The notes under the pieces are model-generated. The model worked only from the letters and a program-made list of their open reading frames with translations. It searched no databases and was not told where the DNA came from. A stretch of 25,912 nt of DNA from a bacterium (GTDB taxonomy: Bacteria; Actinomycetota; Acidimicrobiia; UBA5794; ZC4RG35), in contig JAPPKR010000230.1 of assembly GCA_028819835.1 (NCBI GenBank), positions 1 through 25,912 on the forward strand, given 5' to 3'. The translations under genes and the position numbers were made by a program. This document shows, one piece after another, positions 1 to 8,400 of the stretch (position 1 is the first letter of the stretch; every line of letters starts with the position of its first letter).

Positions 1-100
1 ACTTGTGGACGCCCCTGGCCATCATCACCGGCCCGGGAATCCGGTCGAGGGCGCCGTTCCCGTTGGGCCCGCTCATGCCCGGGGGAGCGGACACAGTCAT
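1..100 (-). CDS. Sugar-type ABC transporter ATP-binding protein, N-terminus only (cut by window edge)
   Basis: Only the first 33 codons are in the window, read leftwards off the edge. The ATG at 100-98 overlaps the TGA stop of the upstream permease in an ATGA junction, which implies translational coupling. The peptide begins MTVSAPPGMSG, has a short Gly/Pro-rich leader, and then reads VMMARGVHK. That fits the first beta strand of an ABC ATPase, where the usual text is close to 'L...GV.K.FG'. The Walker motifs lie outside the window. The identity therefore rests on the start of the fold and on the operon order binding protein, permease, ATPase, which is common in ribose-type (CUT2) transporters. 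It would power the permease encoded just upstream. Confidence 0.7.
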   Translation of the reverse strand, partial: MTVSAPPGMSGPNGNGALDRIPGPVMMARGVHK

Positions 101-1119
101 CGTCTCACCAACCTGGGCAGGAGGTCTCCCGGCGCCAGTTCGCCCTTGATGGTCTTGTCCACCAGGACTGCTGCCAGGATCAGGGCGCCGACCGCCACCT
201 GCTGCCAGAACGGATCCACCCCCAGGAGGATCAGGCCGTTCTTGATGGTGCTTATCAGGATGATCCCCAGAAGCGTCCCGAACGTATTGCCGGCGCCGCC
301 GTTCAGCGATGTCCCCCCGATGATCACCGCCGCCACCGCATCGAGCAGCGACTCCGATCCGAAGGAGCCGTGGCCGGCGTTCAGCCGGGCGCTCAGCACC
401 AGCCCCGCCAGGGTGCACAGCATCGAACTGGCGATGAAGGCCAGCATCAAGACCCGCCTGACGCTTATGCCCACCAGTTCCGCCGCCTCCCGATTGCCAC
501 CGGTGGCGTACAGTTCCACGCCGTATCGTGTGTGGCTCAGCACCATTTGCACGACCACGGTGACAGAAAAGAAGATGATCACCGGTAACGGGATCACCCC
601 CACCTTGCCGTGACCCAGGACTTTGAAGGCTTCGGGGAATCCACCGATCGTCTGTCCGCTGGTCATCACGAAGGCAAGGCCCTGCAGAACCCCCAGCATC
701 GCCAGCGTGACGATGAATGACGGGACCTTCGTGAACAGGGAGAAGTACCCGTTCACGTTCCCGACGATCAGGCCCATGCCCAGCACTATCAGTACCCCGG
801 CCCAGATCGGCAGTTCGCGTTGGATGATGAGCAGTGCGGCCATGGTTCCGGCCAAGGCCTGGGTGGAGCCGATCGCCAGGTCGATCTCTCCGCCGATCAG
901 CAGGATGGTGAACCCGACCGCCATGATCCCCACCACCGAACTCTGCAAAGCGATGTTGGTCAGGTTCTGCACGGTCATGAAATAGGGGCTGGCAAAGCTC
1001 AGGTAAGTCCAAAGGAGCAGAACCGCAACCAACAACGCCCACAGTTGCCGGTATCTGATCAAGCCACGTCGCACCCTTGCGGGCCCCTCGTTCGCTTGCG
1101 CCTGATTCGAGTCAACCAC
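97..1119 (-). CDS. Ribose/sugar-type (CUT2) ABC transporter permease
   Basis: This 340-residue membrane protein belongs to the RbsC-like permease family (BPD_transp_2). Hydrophobic segments run through nearly the whole chain, starting at about residue 27. Family landmarks are the GGEIDLAIGS stretch near residue 76, the cytoplasmic coupling loop with GGNREAAELVGI near residue 209, and VIIGGTSLNGGAGN near residue 266. Length is normal for the family. The start is GTG at 1119-1117, preceded by a purine-rich GAAAGAAG about 10 bases upstream. It lies 146 bases after the binding protein gene, and a strong stem-loop sits in that gap. Its stop overlaps the start of the ATPase. It should form the inner-membrane channel for the solute captured by the lipoprotein at 1266-2336. 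The substrate cannot be read from sequence and may be a sugar, a polyol or another small molecule. Confidence 0.93.
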   Translation of the reverse strand: MVDSNQAQANEGPARVRRGLIRYRQLWALLVAVLLLWTYLSFASPYFMTVQNLTNIALQSSVVGIMAVGFTILLIGGEIDLAIGSTQALAGTMAALLIIQRELPIWAGVLIVLGMGLIVGNVNGYFSLFTKVPSFIVTLAMLGVLQGLAFVMTSGQTIGGFPEAFKVLGHGKVGVIPLPVIIFFSVTVVVQMVLSHTRYGVELYATGGNREAAELVGISVRRVLMLAFIASSMLCTLAGLVLSARLNAGHGSFGSESLLDAVAAVIIGGTSLNGGAGNTFGTLLGIILISTIKNGLILLGVDPFWQQVAVGALILAAVLVDKTIKGELAPGDLLPRLVRR

Positions 1120-1187
1120 GGAAACTCACACTTCTTTCAAGCCGCTCTTTGTCCCTGTGCGGACTCTAACGAGCCCACGATCAGGCT

Positions 1188-1235
1188 GATGGCTCCCTCC
1201 CGCCGCATCTCTTGGATTGGCGGGAGGGAGCCATC
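1188..1235 (-). promoter_or_regulatory. Intercistronic stem-loop between binding protein and permease genes
   Basis: A perfect 17-bp inverted repeat: left arm 1188-1204 (GATGGCTCCCTCCCGCC), loop 1205-1218 (14 bases), right arm 1219-1235. It is very GC-rich, so it should fold stably in the transcript. On the leftward strand there is no T-run after it, so it is not a classical intrinsic terminator. Its position, just after the substrate-binding protein and before the permease, is where many ABC operons place a hairpin. Such hairpins protect the upstream mRNA and lower downstream expression, giving excess binding protein. That role is inferred here; the repeat itself is seen directly. Confidence 0.8.
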
Positions 1236-1265
1236 GTCACCTAATGGGTTAGAAGTTGTCGGTGT

Positions 1266-2336
1266 TTAGCAACCAGCCGCTGCGGCGTCCAGTGCTGTCT
1301 TGAGGTCAACACCGCTCTGCACGGGCTCTTCCGAACCGTCCAGCACGCCTTCGGCGAACGCCTTGTCGACCACCACCATTCCGATCGGGATGAAGTCCTC
1401 TGTCATGGTTTCTCCCTGGGCGATCTTGACGGCCGCTTCAACGGCCAGGTAGCCGGCCGGATAGAGCGGTTGGATCACCGTGAGCGCCTGGCGGCCCTCG
1501 AGAATGTTCATGAGGCCTTCGCAGGTGCCGCCGAGACCGGTCAAAGTGGTCTCCTTGTAACCCAGTTCCTCCATGGCGGTCAGGGTCGCCCCGGCCAGGA
1601 GGTCATGCAGGCCCACGATGATGTCCACATCCGGGTGGGCGGTCAGCAGTGACCTTGCCGCGTCGAGGCCTGCCGCTCGGTCCCAGTTGGTGGGTGGGGA
1701 GACAACCCTCTCGACATCAGTCAGTCCACCGGCTTCCAGGCCGTCTTCGATCCCCGCGTAGATGGCGGCGATCGACTCATCAGCCTGGTTGGAGTCGATG
1801 AAAGCGAGTTTCGACGGCCGGGGCTCGTAAGCGGCCAGCCAGTCGCCGAGCGGCCGTCCCATGTCGGTCCGGTAGTCGTAGCCGATCTCGATGGCGCTGA
1901 CGCCCTCGGAAGCACAGGCAACCGTGCAGACCACCGGAATGCCGGCGTCATTCAAAGCGAGAATCGCAGGCGCCAGGGCCTGGGCGTCGATCGTGTCATA
2001 GACGATCACGTCAACACCTGCAGCCGCGTAGTTCTCGACGGCTGCCACCAGATCCTGGGCGCTTCCGCTACCTGTCACCAACAGTTCCACGCCGTAGTCG
2101 GCAGCGGCGTCGTCCGCGCCGGTCTTCAGGGCAAGGATCAGCTCGTTCTGGGTGAAGTCGGGAATGACCAGCCCGATACGAATCGGCTCTTCCTCGGGAG
2201 CCGCGGTGGTAGTCGGAGCGGCGGTTGTGGTTGGCGCCGCCGTGGTCTCTGCGGGCTCATCCTCACCGCAGGCTGCCGCCACCATGGCGAGAGCGATGAT
2301 GACAGCTACGAAACTTCGTAAGTACTTCTTAGGCAT
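1266..2336 (-). CDS. Ribose/sugar-type ABC transporter substrate-binding lipoprotein
   Basis: This 356-residue secreted lipoprotein is of the periplasmic-binding-protein type 1 class (RbsB-like, Peripla_BP_4). Residues 1-22 form a lipoprotein signal peptide ending in VAAAC, with the lipidated Cys at 23. A low-complexity linker follows, with two TTTAAP-type repeats (about 31-47), typical of actinobacterial anchored binding proteins. The mature fold begins at IRIGLVIPDF near residue 52 and continues with AAGVDVIVYDTIDA and NDAGIPVV, which are classic first-lobe signatures. ATG at 2336 is preceded by AAAGGA at 2350-2345, 8 bases upstream. It is the first gene of the leftward transporter operon and should be controlled from the 2337-2630 gap. 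The ligand is unknown. The family covers pentoses, polyols, autoinducer-2 and others. Confidence 0.93.
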   Translation of the reverse strand: MPKKYLRSFVAVIIALAMVAAACGEDEPAETTAAPTTTAAPTTTAAPEEEPIRIGLVIPDFTQNELILALKTGADDAAADYGVELLVTGSGSAQDLVAAVENYAAAGVDVIVYDTIDAQALAPAILALNDAGIPVVCTVACASEGVSAIEIGYDYRTDMGRPLGDWLAAYEPRPSKLAFIDSNQADESIAAIYAGIEDGLEAGGLTDVERVVSPPTNWDRAAGLDAARSLLTAHPDVDIIVGLHDLLAGATLTAMEELGYKETTLTGLGGTCEGLMNILEGRQALTVIQPLYPAGYLAVEAAVKIAQGETMTEDFIPIGMVVVDKAFAEGVLDGSEEPVQSGVDLKTALDAAAAGC

Positions 2337-2440
2337 TTATTCAATCCTTTCTATCGGGAGTGAAATAGGTCGAAATGTCACTCCCATGGTCTTCATGGAG
2401 ATCAGCAGTGAGGGTCAGCGGAAGCCGGCGCTCCTGCCTG

Positions 2441-2463
2441 TTGCACAATATTGCATTGTGTAA
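2441..2463. promoter_or_regulatory. Palindromic operator candidate in the divergent intergenic region
   Basis: TTGCACAAT (2441-2449), a 5-base centre (ATTGC), and ATTGTGTAA (2455-2463) form a 9+9 inverted repeat with one mismatch, in an AT-rich patch followed by ACATATATCAT. It sits about 105 bases upstream of the transporter binding-protein start and about 170 bases upstream of the D-aminoacylase start. A single dimeric repressor or activator bound there could control both directions. The symmetry is seen directly. The regulator family is not identified and no regulator gene is in the window. Confidence 0.5.
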
Positions 2464-2489
2464 CATATATCATCCATGGTAGCCACACA

Positions 2490-2508
2490 CCCCTGCCGCG
2501 GTCAGGGG
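2490..2508. other. Small GC stem-loop in the divergent intergenic region
   Basis: CCCCTG (2490-2495) pairs with CAGGGG (2503-2508) across a 7-base loop. On the rightward strand a TTTTT run follows at about 2520-2524, but 11 bases after the stem, which is too far for a good intrinsic terminator. It may lie in the leader of the rightward operon. The function is uncertain. Confidence 0.25.
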
Positions 2509-2595
2509 GTGAAGAGAAATTTTTACCGCTTCCCCGACGACGGATCTGTGGCCTTCCGCTCCATGCCGGAGCCGCTATTCGTTGCAAGACCGGCC

Positions 2596-2618
2596 ACTTG
2601 AAGGCTTGACTTGAAGGC
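2596..2618 (+). repeat. Tandem 10-bp direct repeat just upstream of the D-aminoacylase gene
   Basis: ACTTGAAGGC occurs at 2596-2605 and again at 2609-2618, separated by TTG, giving a 13-base period. The second copy ends 12 bases before the ATG at 2631. Its GAAGG is the only Shine-Dalgarno-like element available, at longer than usual spacing. It may be a regulator half-site pair, a duplicated translation-initiation element, or chance. Confidence 0.35.
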
Positions 2619-2630
2619 ATTTACCGGGAC

Positions 2631-4196
2631 ATGTTTGACTTCATCATTCGGGGCGGCACCGTGCTGGACGGAACCGGCGGTGATCCCCGGCAGGCCGATG
2701 TAGGCATCGTCGGCGAGCGAATCGCCGCGATAGGGGACCTGGCTTCGGGCCAGGGTGAGGAACTGGAGGCCACCGGATTGTTCGTGACGCCGGGATTCAT
2801 CGACATCCACAGCCATTCCGACTACACGCTTCTGGCCGACCCCCGGGCAGTCAGCGCCATCCACCAAGGAGTCACTACCGAAGTGGTGGGCAACTGCGGG
2901 CATGGATGCTTTCCGATCCGGGATCGGGAACTTGCCTTGAAGGCGATTTACGGATATTCCGAGTCGGTCCCTCTCGACTGGGATTCCGCCTCGGGATACT
3001 TTTCCCGGCTCGAGCAGGCGGAGCCGGCTCTGAACGTCGTGAGCATGGTCCCCCATGGTCAGCTACGCCTAGCCGTGGTGGGCTTGACCGACCGGCAGTC
3101 CACGGAAGGGGAACTGAACGAGATGGCCCGACTTCTGGCGGCGGCGCTGGAAGAAGGCGCCTGGGGCCTCTCGACCGGCCTCGAATATGCGACCGAGGCG
3201 GGCGTCTCCGAATCGGAGGTCACCAGGCTCTGCGCGCCGCTGGTCGAACGGGACGACCTGTACGTCTGCCACGCCCGCTACCGGGACGCCGGGGCGCCCG
3301 AAGGGGTGGCCGAGGCGATCAGGACCGCCCGGGCCGCCGGGGTGAGGCTCCAGGTCTCCCACCTGGTCCCCCGAAGCGGCGACGCCGAGATGGAACAGTG
3401 CCTGGAACTGGTCGACGAGGCCCGTCATGAGGACCTGGACGTCGCATTCGATGTGCACACCCGCCTGTTCGGGTTCACCTACCTCTATTCGGTGCTTCCC
3501 CCATGGGCGATGGCCGGCGGCGTCGACGGACTCGCTTCCGTGCTCCGAAGCCAAGACGCACGCCAGGAGATGAAGAGCTTCCGCAGCATCCTCAGCGCGG
3601 GCGGCGACTGGGAGCGCATCGAACTGCTGGACCATGACGCCTACCCCGACTACGGCCGGCGGTCGATCGGATCGATCGCCGACGAGCGGGGACAGGAGGC
3701 CTTGGACTGCGTTTACGACCTCCTGTTGGGAGCGATCGAGACCATGGGGTCCCTGATGGTCCTGATCGACTGTCACAGCGCCGACCAACAGCGGAAGGCT
3801 TTCGCCCATCCGCTGTCTATGCCGGCCTCCGACGCCACCACCATGGCGCCCGACGGCCCACTTGCGGGAAGTACGTTCCACGGCGCATACACCTGGGCCT
3901 CCTACTTCTACAACTTCTCTGCCGGACCGGGGGGATTCCTGTCACCGAGCCAAGCGGTTCGCCGGCTGTCCGGCCTTCCGGCCGAGCGCCTCGGTCTCTC
4001 CGACCGCGGCGTATTGAGACCCAAGGCCTTCGCCGACGTCGCGGTGTTCGACCCGGCGGGTTTTCGCGAGAAGGCCACCAGGTACGAGCCGAATGTGTTG
4101 GCTGAGGGAATGGAGCACGTGCTGGTCAACGGGAAGCCCGTGATGCTGGCCGGTAGGCTCACGGGGACCCGGTCCGGCCGTGTGCTGCGAAGATGA
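2631..4196 (+). CDS. D-aminoacylase / N-acyl-D-amino-acid deacylase family metallohydrolase
   Basis: This 521-residue cytoplasmic amidohydrolase starts with the family signature FDFIIRGGTVLDGTG and then GFIDIHSHSD at 56-64. Putative metal ligands are His60 and His62, Cys89 in GNCG, His214, His244 in VSHL, and Asp401 in PASDA. The intervals 62-89, 89-214 and 214-244 nearly match those remembered for Alcaligenes D-aminoacylase (69-96, 96-220, 220-250). The final Asp comes about 40 residues late, so there is an insertion or a rearranged lid before it. These enzymes remove acyl groups from N-acyl-D-amino acids. The true substrate is uncertain because the C-terminal half diverges from the standard motif. 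ATG 2631 is chosen because the conserved N-terminal strand begins there, although its SD is weak. It is the first gene of a rightward operon with the two genes below. Confidence 0.85.
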   Translation: MFDFIIRGGTVLDGTGGDPRQADVGIVGERIAAIGDLASGQGEELEATGLFVTPGFIDIHSHSDYTLLADPRAVSAIHQGVTTEVVGNCGHGCFPIRDRELALKAIYGYSESVPLDWDSASGYFSRLEQAEPALNVVSMVPHGQLRLAVVGLTDRQSTEGELNEMARLLAAALEEGAWGLSTGLEYATEAGVSESEVTRLCAPLVERDDLYVCHARYRDAGAPEGVAEAIRTARAAGVRLQVSHLVPRSGDAEMEQCLELVDEARHEDLDVAFDVHTRLFGFTYLYSVLPPWAMAGGVDGLASVLRSQDARQEMKSFRSILSAGGDWERIELLDHDAYPDYGRRSIGSIADERGQEALDCVYDLLLGAIETMGSLMVLIDCHSADQQRKAFAHPLSMPASDATTMAPDGPLAGSTFHGAYTWASYFYNFSAGPGGFLSPSQAVRRLSGLPAERLGLSDRGVLRPKAFADVAVFDPAGFREKATRYEPNVLAEGMEHVLVNGKPVMLAGRLTGTRSGRVLRR

Positions 4197-4281
4197 TGTT
4201 GAGCCGCTTTGAGCAGCCAGGATCCCCCGCGCCGGAAGAAGGCAGTGAGGAAGTGCCATTTGTGCCGAAGGAAGGTTTGAG

Positions 4282-5436
<1,155 letters not shown>

Positions 5437-5444
5437 GTGAAACG

Positions 5445-6545
5445 ATGAGCGAAACCACAGGGCAGGCGCCATCCGGGCAGGTCCAGACCGTACTCGGGAA
5501 GGTGGACGCCCATCTGCTGGGTCCGACCATGATGCACGAGCACATCCTGTCCGATGTAACCGGTATCTTCGAGTCTCCCCGGACCGCCAGCGAGAAGTTC
5601 CGAGCCTTCGAACCGATACGTCTCGACAATCTGGCCTGGATCAGGAGAAACTACTTCCGGCACCATGACAACCTCCTGTTGGGAGACATCGCCACGGCCG
5701 TCGACGAGATGCGACTCTACAGGGAGTGGGGAGGGGGCGCGGTTGTCGAGGTCACGCCACCCGGTATAGGTCGGGATCCGGTCGGCTTGGCGCGGGTCTC
5801 GCGTGCAAGCGGCGTCCACATCATCATGTCCACCGGGTTCTACGTGGCCCACACCCACCCTTCCTACATGTTCAACATGACCGAAGAGCAGTTGGCGGCC
5901 CTGATGAAATCGGAGGTCCTGGACGGCGTCAAGCTCACCACCGAGGGCCACGACGACTGGCAGGGGCACCAGGAGGCGACATCGGTCAAGGCGGGGGTCA
6001 TCAAGGTGGCGTGTACCTGGCCGTTGCATGAGCGGGAGAAACGCGTACTTGCTGCGGCAACCCAGGTACAGAGGGAGACCGGCGTGGCGATCACCACCCA
6101 CACCGGCCGGGATCAGAGATCTCCACACGAGGTCGCCGAGGTCCTGGTCGACGCCGGCGCCGACATGAGCAGGGTGGTGCTCGGACACCTCGATCTGCGG
6201 GTGCAGGATATCGGCATTCTCTGGGAACTGTTGGAACTCGGGTCCTATCTCCAGTTCGACCTCTTCGGTCACGAGTCCTCGTTCTACGGAGCGACGCCTT
6301 TCGACATGCCGAGCGACGGCCAGCGCCTCGACCGGATGGTGAAACTGCTGGAAGGCGGCACGGCTAATCGTCTCCTCATCTCACAAGACATCTGCACCAG
6401 GCACCGGCTGACCAGGTACGGCGGCCACGGCTACTACTACATCCTCGAGAGCCTGGTTCCCTTCATGCGCAAGAAGGGAATCTCGAACGAGGTGATCAGA
6501 CAGATAATTGTCGGGAACCCCGCACAACTGCTGCCTATGCGCTAG
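5445..6545 (+). CDS. Phosphotriesterase-family metallohydrolase (PTE/lactonase-like)
   Basis: This 366-residue TIM-barrel hydrolase carries the full binuclear metal site of the phosphotriesterase family. Numbered from this ATG, these are His31 and His33 in MMHEHI, the bridging (carboxylated) Lys187 in VKAGVIKVA, His219 in TTHTG, His248 in LGHLD, and Asp315 in ISQDI. The C-terminus ends in the family-typical GNPAQLL. Relatives include organophosphate hydrolases, lactonases and many uncharacterised enzymes, so substrate is not assigned. The frame is open from a TTG at 5433 that would overlap the previous stop. ATG 5445 is preferred because it is a standard codon with GAGTG a few bases upstream. 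It is the last gene of the three-gene operon and converges on hyuB with 28 bases between stops. Confidence 0.88.
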   Translation: MSETTGQAPSGQVQTVLGKVDAHLLGPTMMHEHILSDVTGIFESPRTASEKFRAFEPIRLDNLAWIRRNYFRHHDNLLLGDIATAVDEMRLYREWGGGAVVEVTPPGIGRDPVGLARVSRASGVHIIMSTGFYVAHTHPSYMFNMTEEQLAALMKSEVLDGVKLTTEGHDDWQGHQEATSVKAGVIKVACTWPLHEREKRVLAAATQVQRETGVAITTHTGRDQRSPHEVAEVLVDAGADMSRVVLGHLDLRVQDIGILWELLELGSYLQFDLFGHESSFYGATPFDMPSDGQRLDRMVKLLEGGTANRLLISQDICTRHRLTRYGGHGYYYILESLVPFMRKKGISNEVIRQIIVGNPAQLLPMR

Positions 6546-6573
6546 TTCATCCCGGTGCGTTCCGATGATGAGG

Positions 6574-8400
6574 CTAGAACTTCCCTGATTGGCGGAGTTG
6601 GTCGCTGATTCGGTCCTCCAACGGTGTCGGCGCCGATGAAGAGAACGGGGTTCTTTCGCCATCTTCTTCGGACCGGACACGGCGTGCGTCGCGTTCTGTT
6701 TCGGTGGCTTCCTGGTCGATCGCGTCCGTGTTGGCCTTGAACACCACTCCGTATTCGGTGAACGCCCGCTCGGTTGACAGGATCCCGTTGCGAACATCGG
6801 TCGCCACGAGTCCTGGGTCTCGGTCGAGAGGGTCTCCCCAGCCGCCGGCGCCGGCGGTACGGTGAATCAGACGCATCCCTTCGGTCACCCGCTGGGAGAA
6901 CTTCGATGGCACGAGCACTTCATCGCCCTCCGGCCCGAGGAGGTTGAGCGAAGGGGTGCCGGGCCTTCCGGCGCCGATCCCGTAGGGGTAGATGGTGGCC
7001 CGGTCGGAACGGACGCTGAGGTCGCATTCCTGTAAGAAGGTGTACTCGCGCTGGAGTGAGAGGCCGCCGCGGTGGAGGCCGGCGCCGCCCGTGTCGGGAA
7101 CGTAGCCGTAGCGATCGACCCGGACGGGAAGCGACGACTCGAGCATCTCGACGGGGATGTTGCTCACATTGGCGCCCACGTTCGGCACGCCGTCCTCCCC
7201 GTCTTGGAGAGCCTGGCCGCCCCACGCCCCGGAGATCAGTTCCACCACCGAGAACCGCTCGCCGCCGGGTCTCACACCTCCCACCGTCACCAGCGACAGA
7301 CCGCCGTCGGAGGCGCCCATCACCCGGTCGGGGAGAGCGGGCGCCAGGGCGCCGAAGATGGCGTCCATCACCCTGAAACCGGTCAGCCCGCGGGTTCCGG
7401 TGGCGGCCGGCAGGACACAGTTGAGGATGCAGCCCCGCGGCGCCTTGACCGTCATCGGCCGGAAGAACCCGGCGTTGTTGGGAATGTCGGACCGCAGCAG
7501 GGCACGCATCGCCGCGTAGGTGTTCGAGTGGGTGAACGACAGGGTGTTGTTCAAAGAGGACCGGACCTGGGGCGAGCTTCCCGTAAAGTCGAGGGTGACG
7601 CCGCCGTCGCGAATCTCGATGGAGACCGCGATGGGCACCGGATCGTCGCGGACGCCGTCGTCGTCAAGGTAGTCGATGTACGAGTAGGTCCCCTCCGGGA
7701 ACGTCCTTATCTCCTGTCTGGTGAGCATCTCGGTGTAGTCCAACAGAGCCGCCACATGGGATCTGAACTCCGCCAGCCCGTAACGGCGGATCATCCGGTC
7801 GAAGGCCATGACGCCGGTCGCGCACGCCACCAACTGCGCGTCGAAGTCTCCCAGGACGATGTCGGGCACACGGGTGTTGGCGCCCAGCAGAGCGTACACA
7901 CCCTCCTCGCGCCTTCCCCGCGAGTAGAGCTTCACCGGCGGGATCCGCAGGCCCTCCTGGAAGCACTCCTCCGCATAGGGCGACATGCTCCCGGCCACCA
8001 TCCCGCCCAGGTCGGCGTGATGTGCCACCGTCGCAACCAATCCCACGAACTCCGAATCGAAGAAAACAGGGCGCACGACGAAGATGTCGGGAAGGTGCAT
8101 GCCGCCGTCGAAGGGATCGTTGACCATCGCCACGTCGCCCGGATGGAGATCTCCCTCAAAACGCCGCAAAATCGCCGCCACCGCCTCCGGGAGGGCACCG
8201 AGTTGGTTGGGCAGGGTGACTCCCTGGGCAATTATCTGTCCGGTCTCGTCACACAGGGCCGTGGAGAAGTCCATGGCGCTCTTCACCGTTTCCGAGTGTG
8301 AGGTCCGAAGGACGCTCACCGCCATCTCCTCGCATATCGCCGCCAAACCTTCGCGGATCAGTTCCCGCTCGATCGCCGCCGCTCCACCCGATGCGGTCAT
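6574..8400 (-). CDS. hyuB: Hydantoinase B / oxoprolinase beta-type subunit
   Basis: This 608-residue protein is of the HyuB family (N-methylhydantoinase B, C-terminal half of eukaryotic 5-oxoprolinase). The characteristic stretch MVNDPFDGGMHLPD lies at about residues 92-105. SHSETVKSAMDFSTALCDE lies near the N-terminus and FTGSSPQV in the middle. The family forms a heteromer with HyuA and carries out ATP-dependent opening of hydantoin, oxoproline or related cyclic amide rings. The ATG at 8400 overlaps the end of hyuA by 4 bases (ATGA), the usual coupled arrangement. The last 80 or so residues are charged and low in conservation. Substrate cannot be decided; N-methylhydantoin, hydantoins and 5-oxoproline are family options, and acetone carboxylase subunits are distant relatives. 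Confidence 0.93.
   Translation of the reverse strand: MTASGGAAAIERELIREGLAAICEEMAVSVLRTSHSETVKSAMDFSTALCDETGQIIAQGVTLPNQLGALPEAVAAILRRFEGDLHPGDVAMVNDPFDGGMHLPDIFVVRPVFFDSEFVGLVATVAHHADLGGMVAGSMSPYAEECFQEGLRIPPVKLYSRGRREEGVYALLGANTRVPDIVLGDFDAQLVACATGVMAFDRMIRRYGLAEFRSHVAALLDYTEMLTRQEIRTFPEGTYSYIDYLDDDGVRDDPVPIAVSIEIRDGGVTLDFTGSSPQVRSSLNNTLSFTHSNTYAAMRALLRSDIPNNAGFFRPMTVKAPRGCILNCVLPAATGTRGLTGFRVMDAIFGALAPALPDRVMGASDGGLSLVTVGGVRPGGERFSVVELISGAWGGQALQDGEDGVPNVGANVSNIPVEMLESSLPVRVDRYGYVPDTGGAGLHRGGLSLQREYTFLQECDLSVRSDRATIYPYGIGAGRPGTPSLNLLGPEGDEVLVPSKFSQRVTEGMRLIHRTAGAGGWGDPLDRDPGLVATDVRNGILSTERAFTEYGVVFKANTDAIDQEATETERDARRVRSEEDGERTPFSSSAPTPLEDRISDQLRQSGKF

Noticed and set aside
3069..3881. A 270-codon open frame on the - strand opposite the D-aminoacylase gene
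   Set aside because: Shadow frame of a conserved gene, with low-complexity Gly/Arg/His composition.
7072..8301. A 409-codon open frame on the + strand inside hyuB
   Set aside because: It lies wholly opposite the strongly conserved hyuB, has His/Arg-rich shadow composition and no recognisable motif.
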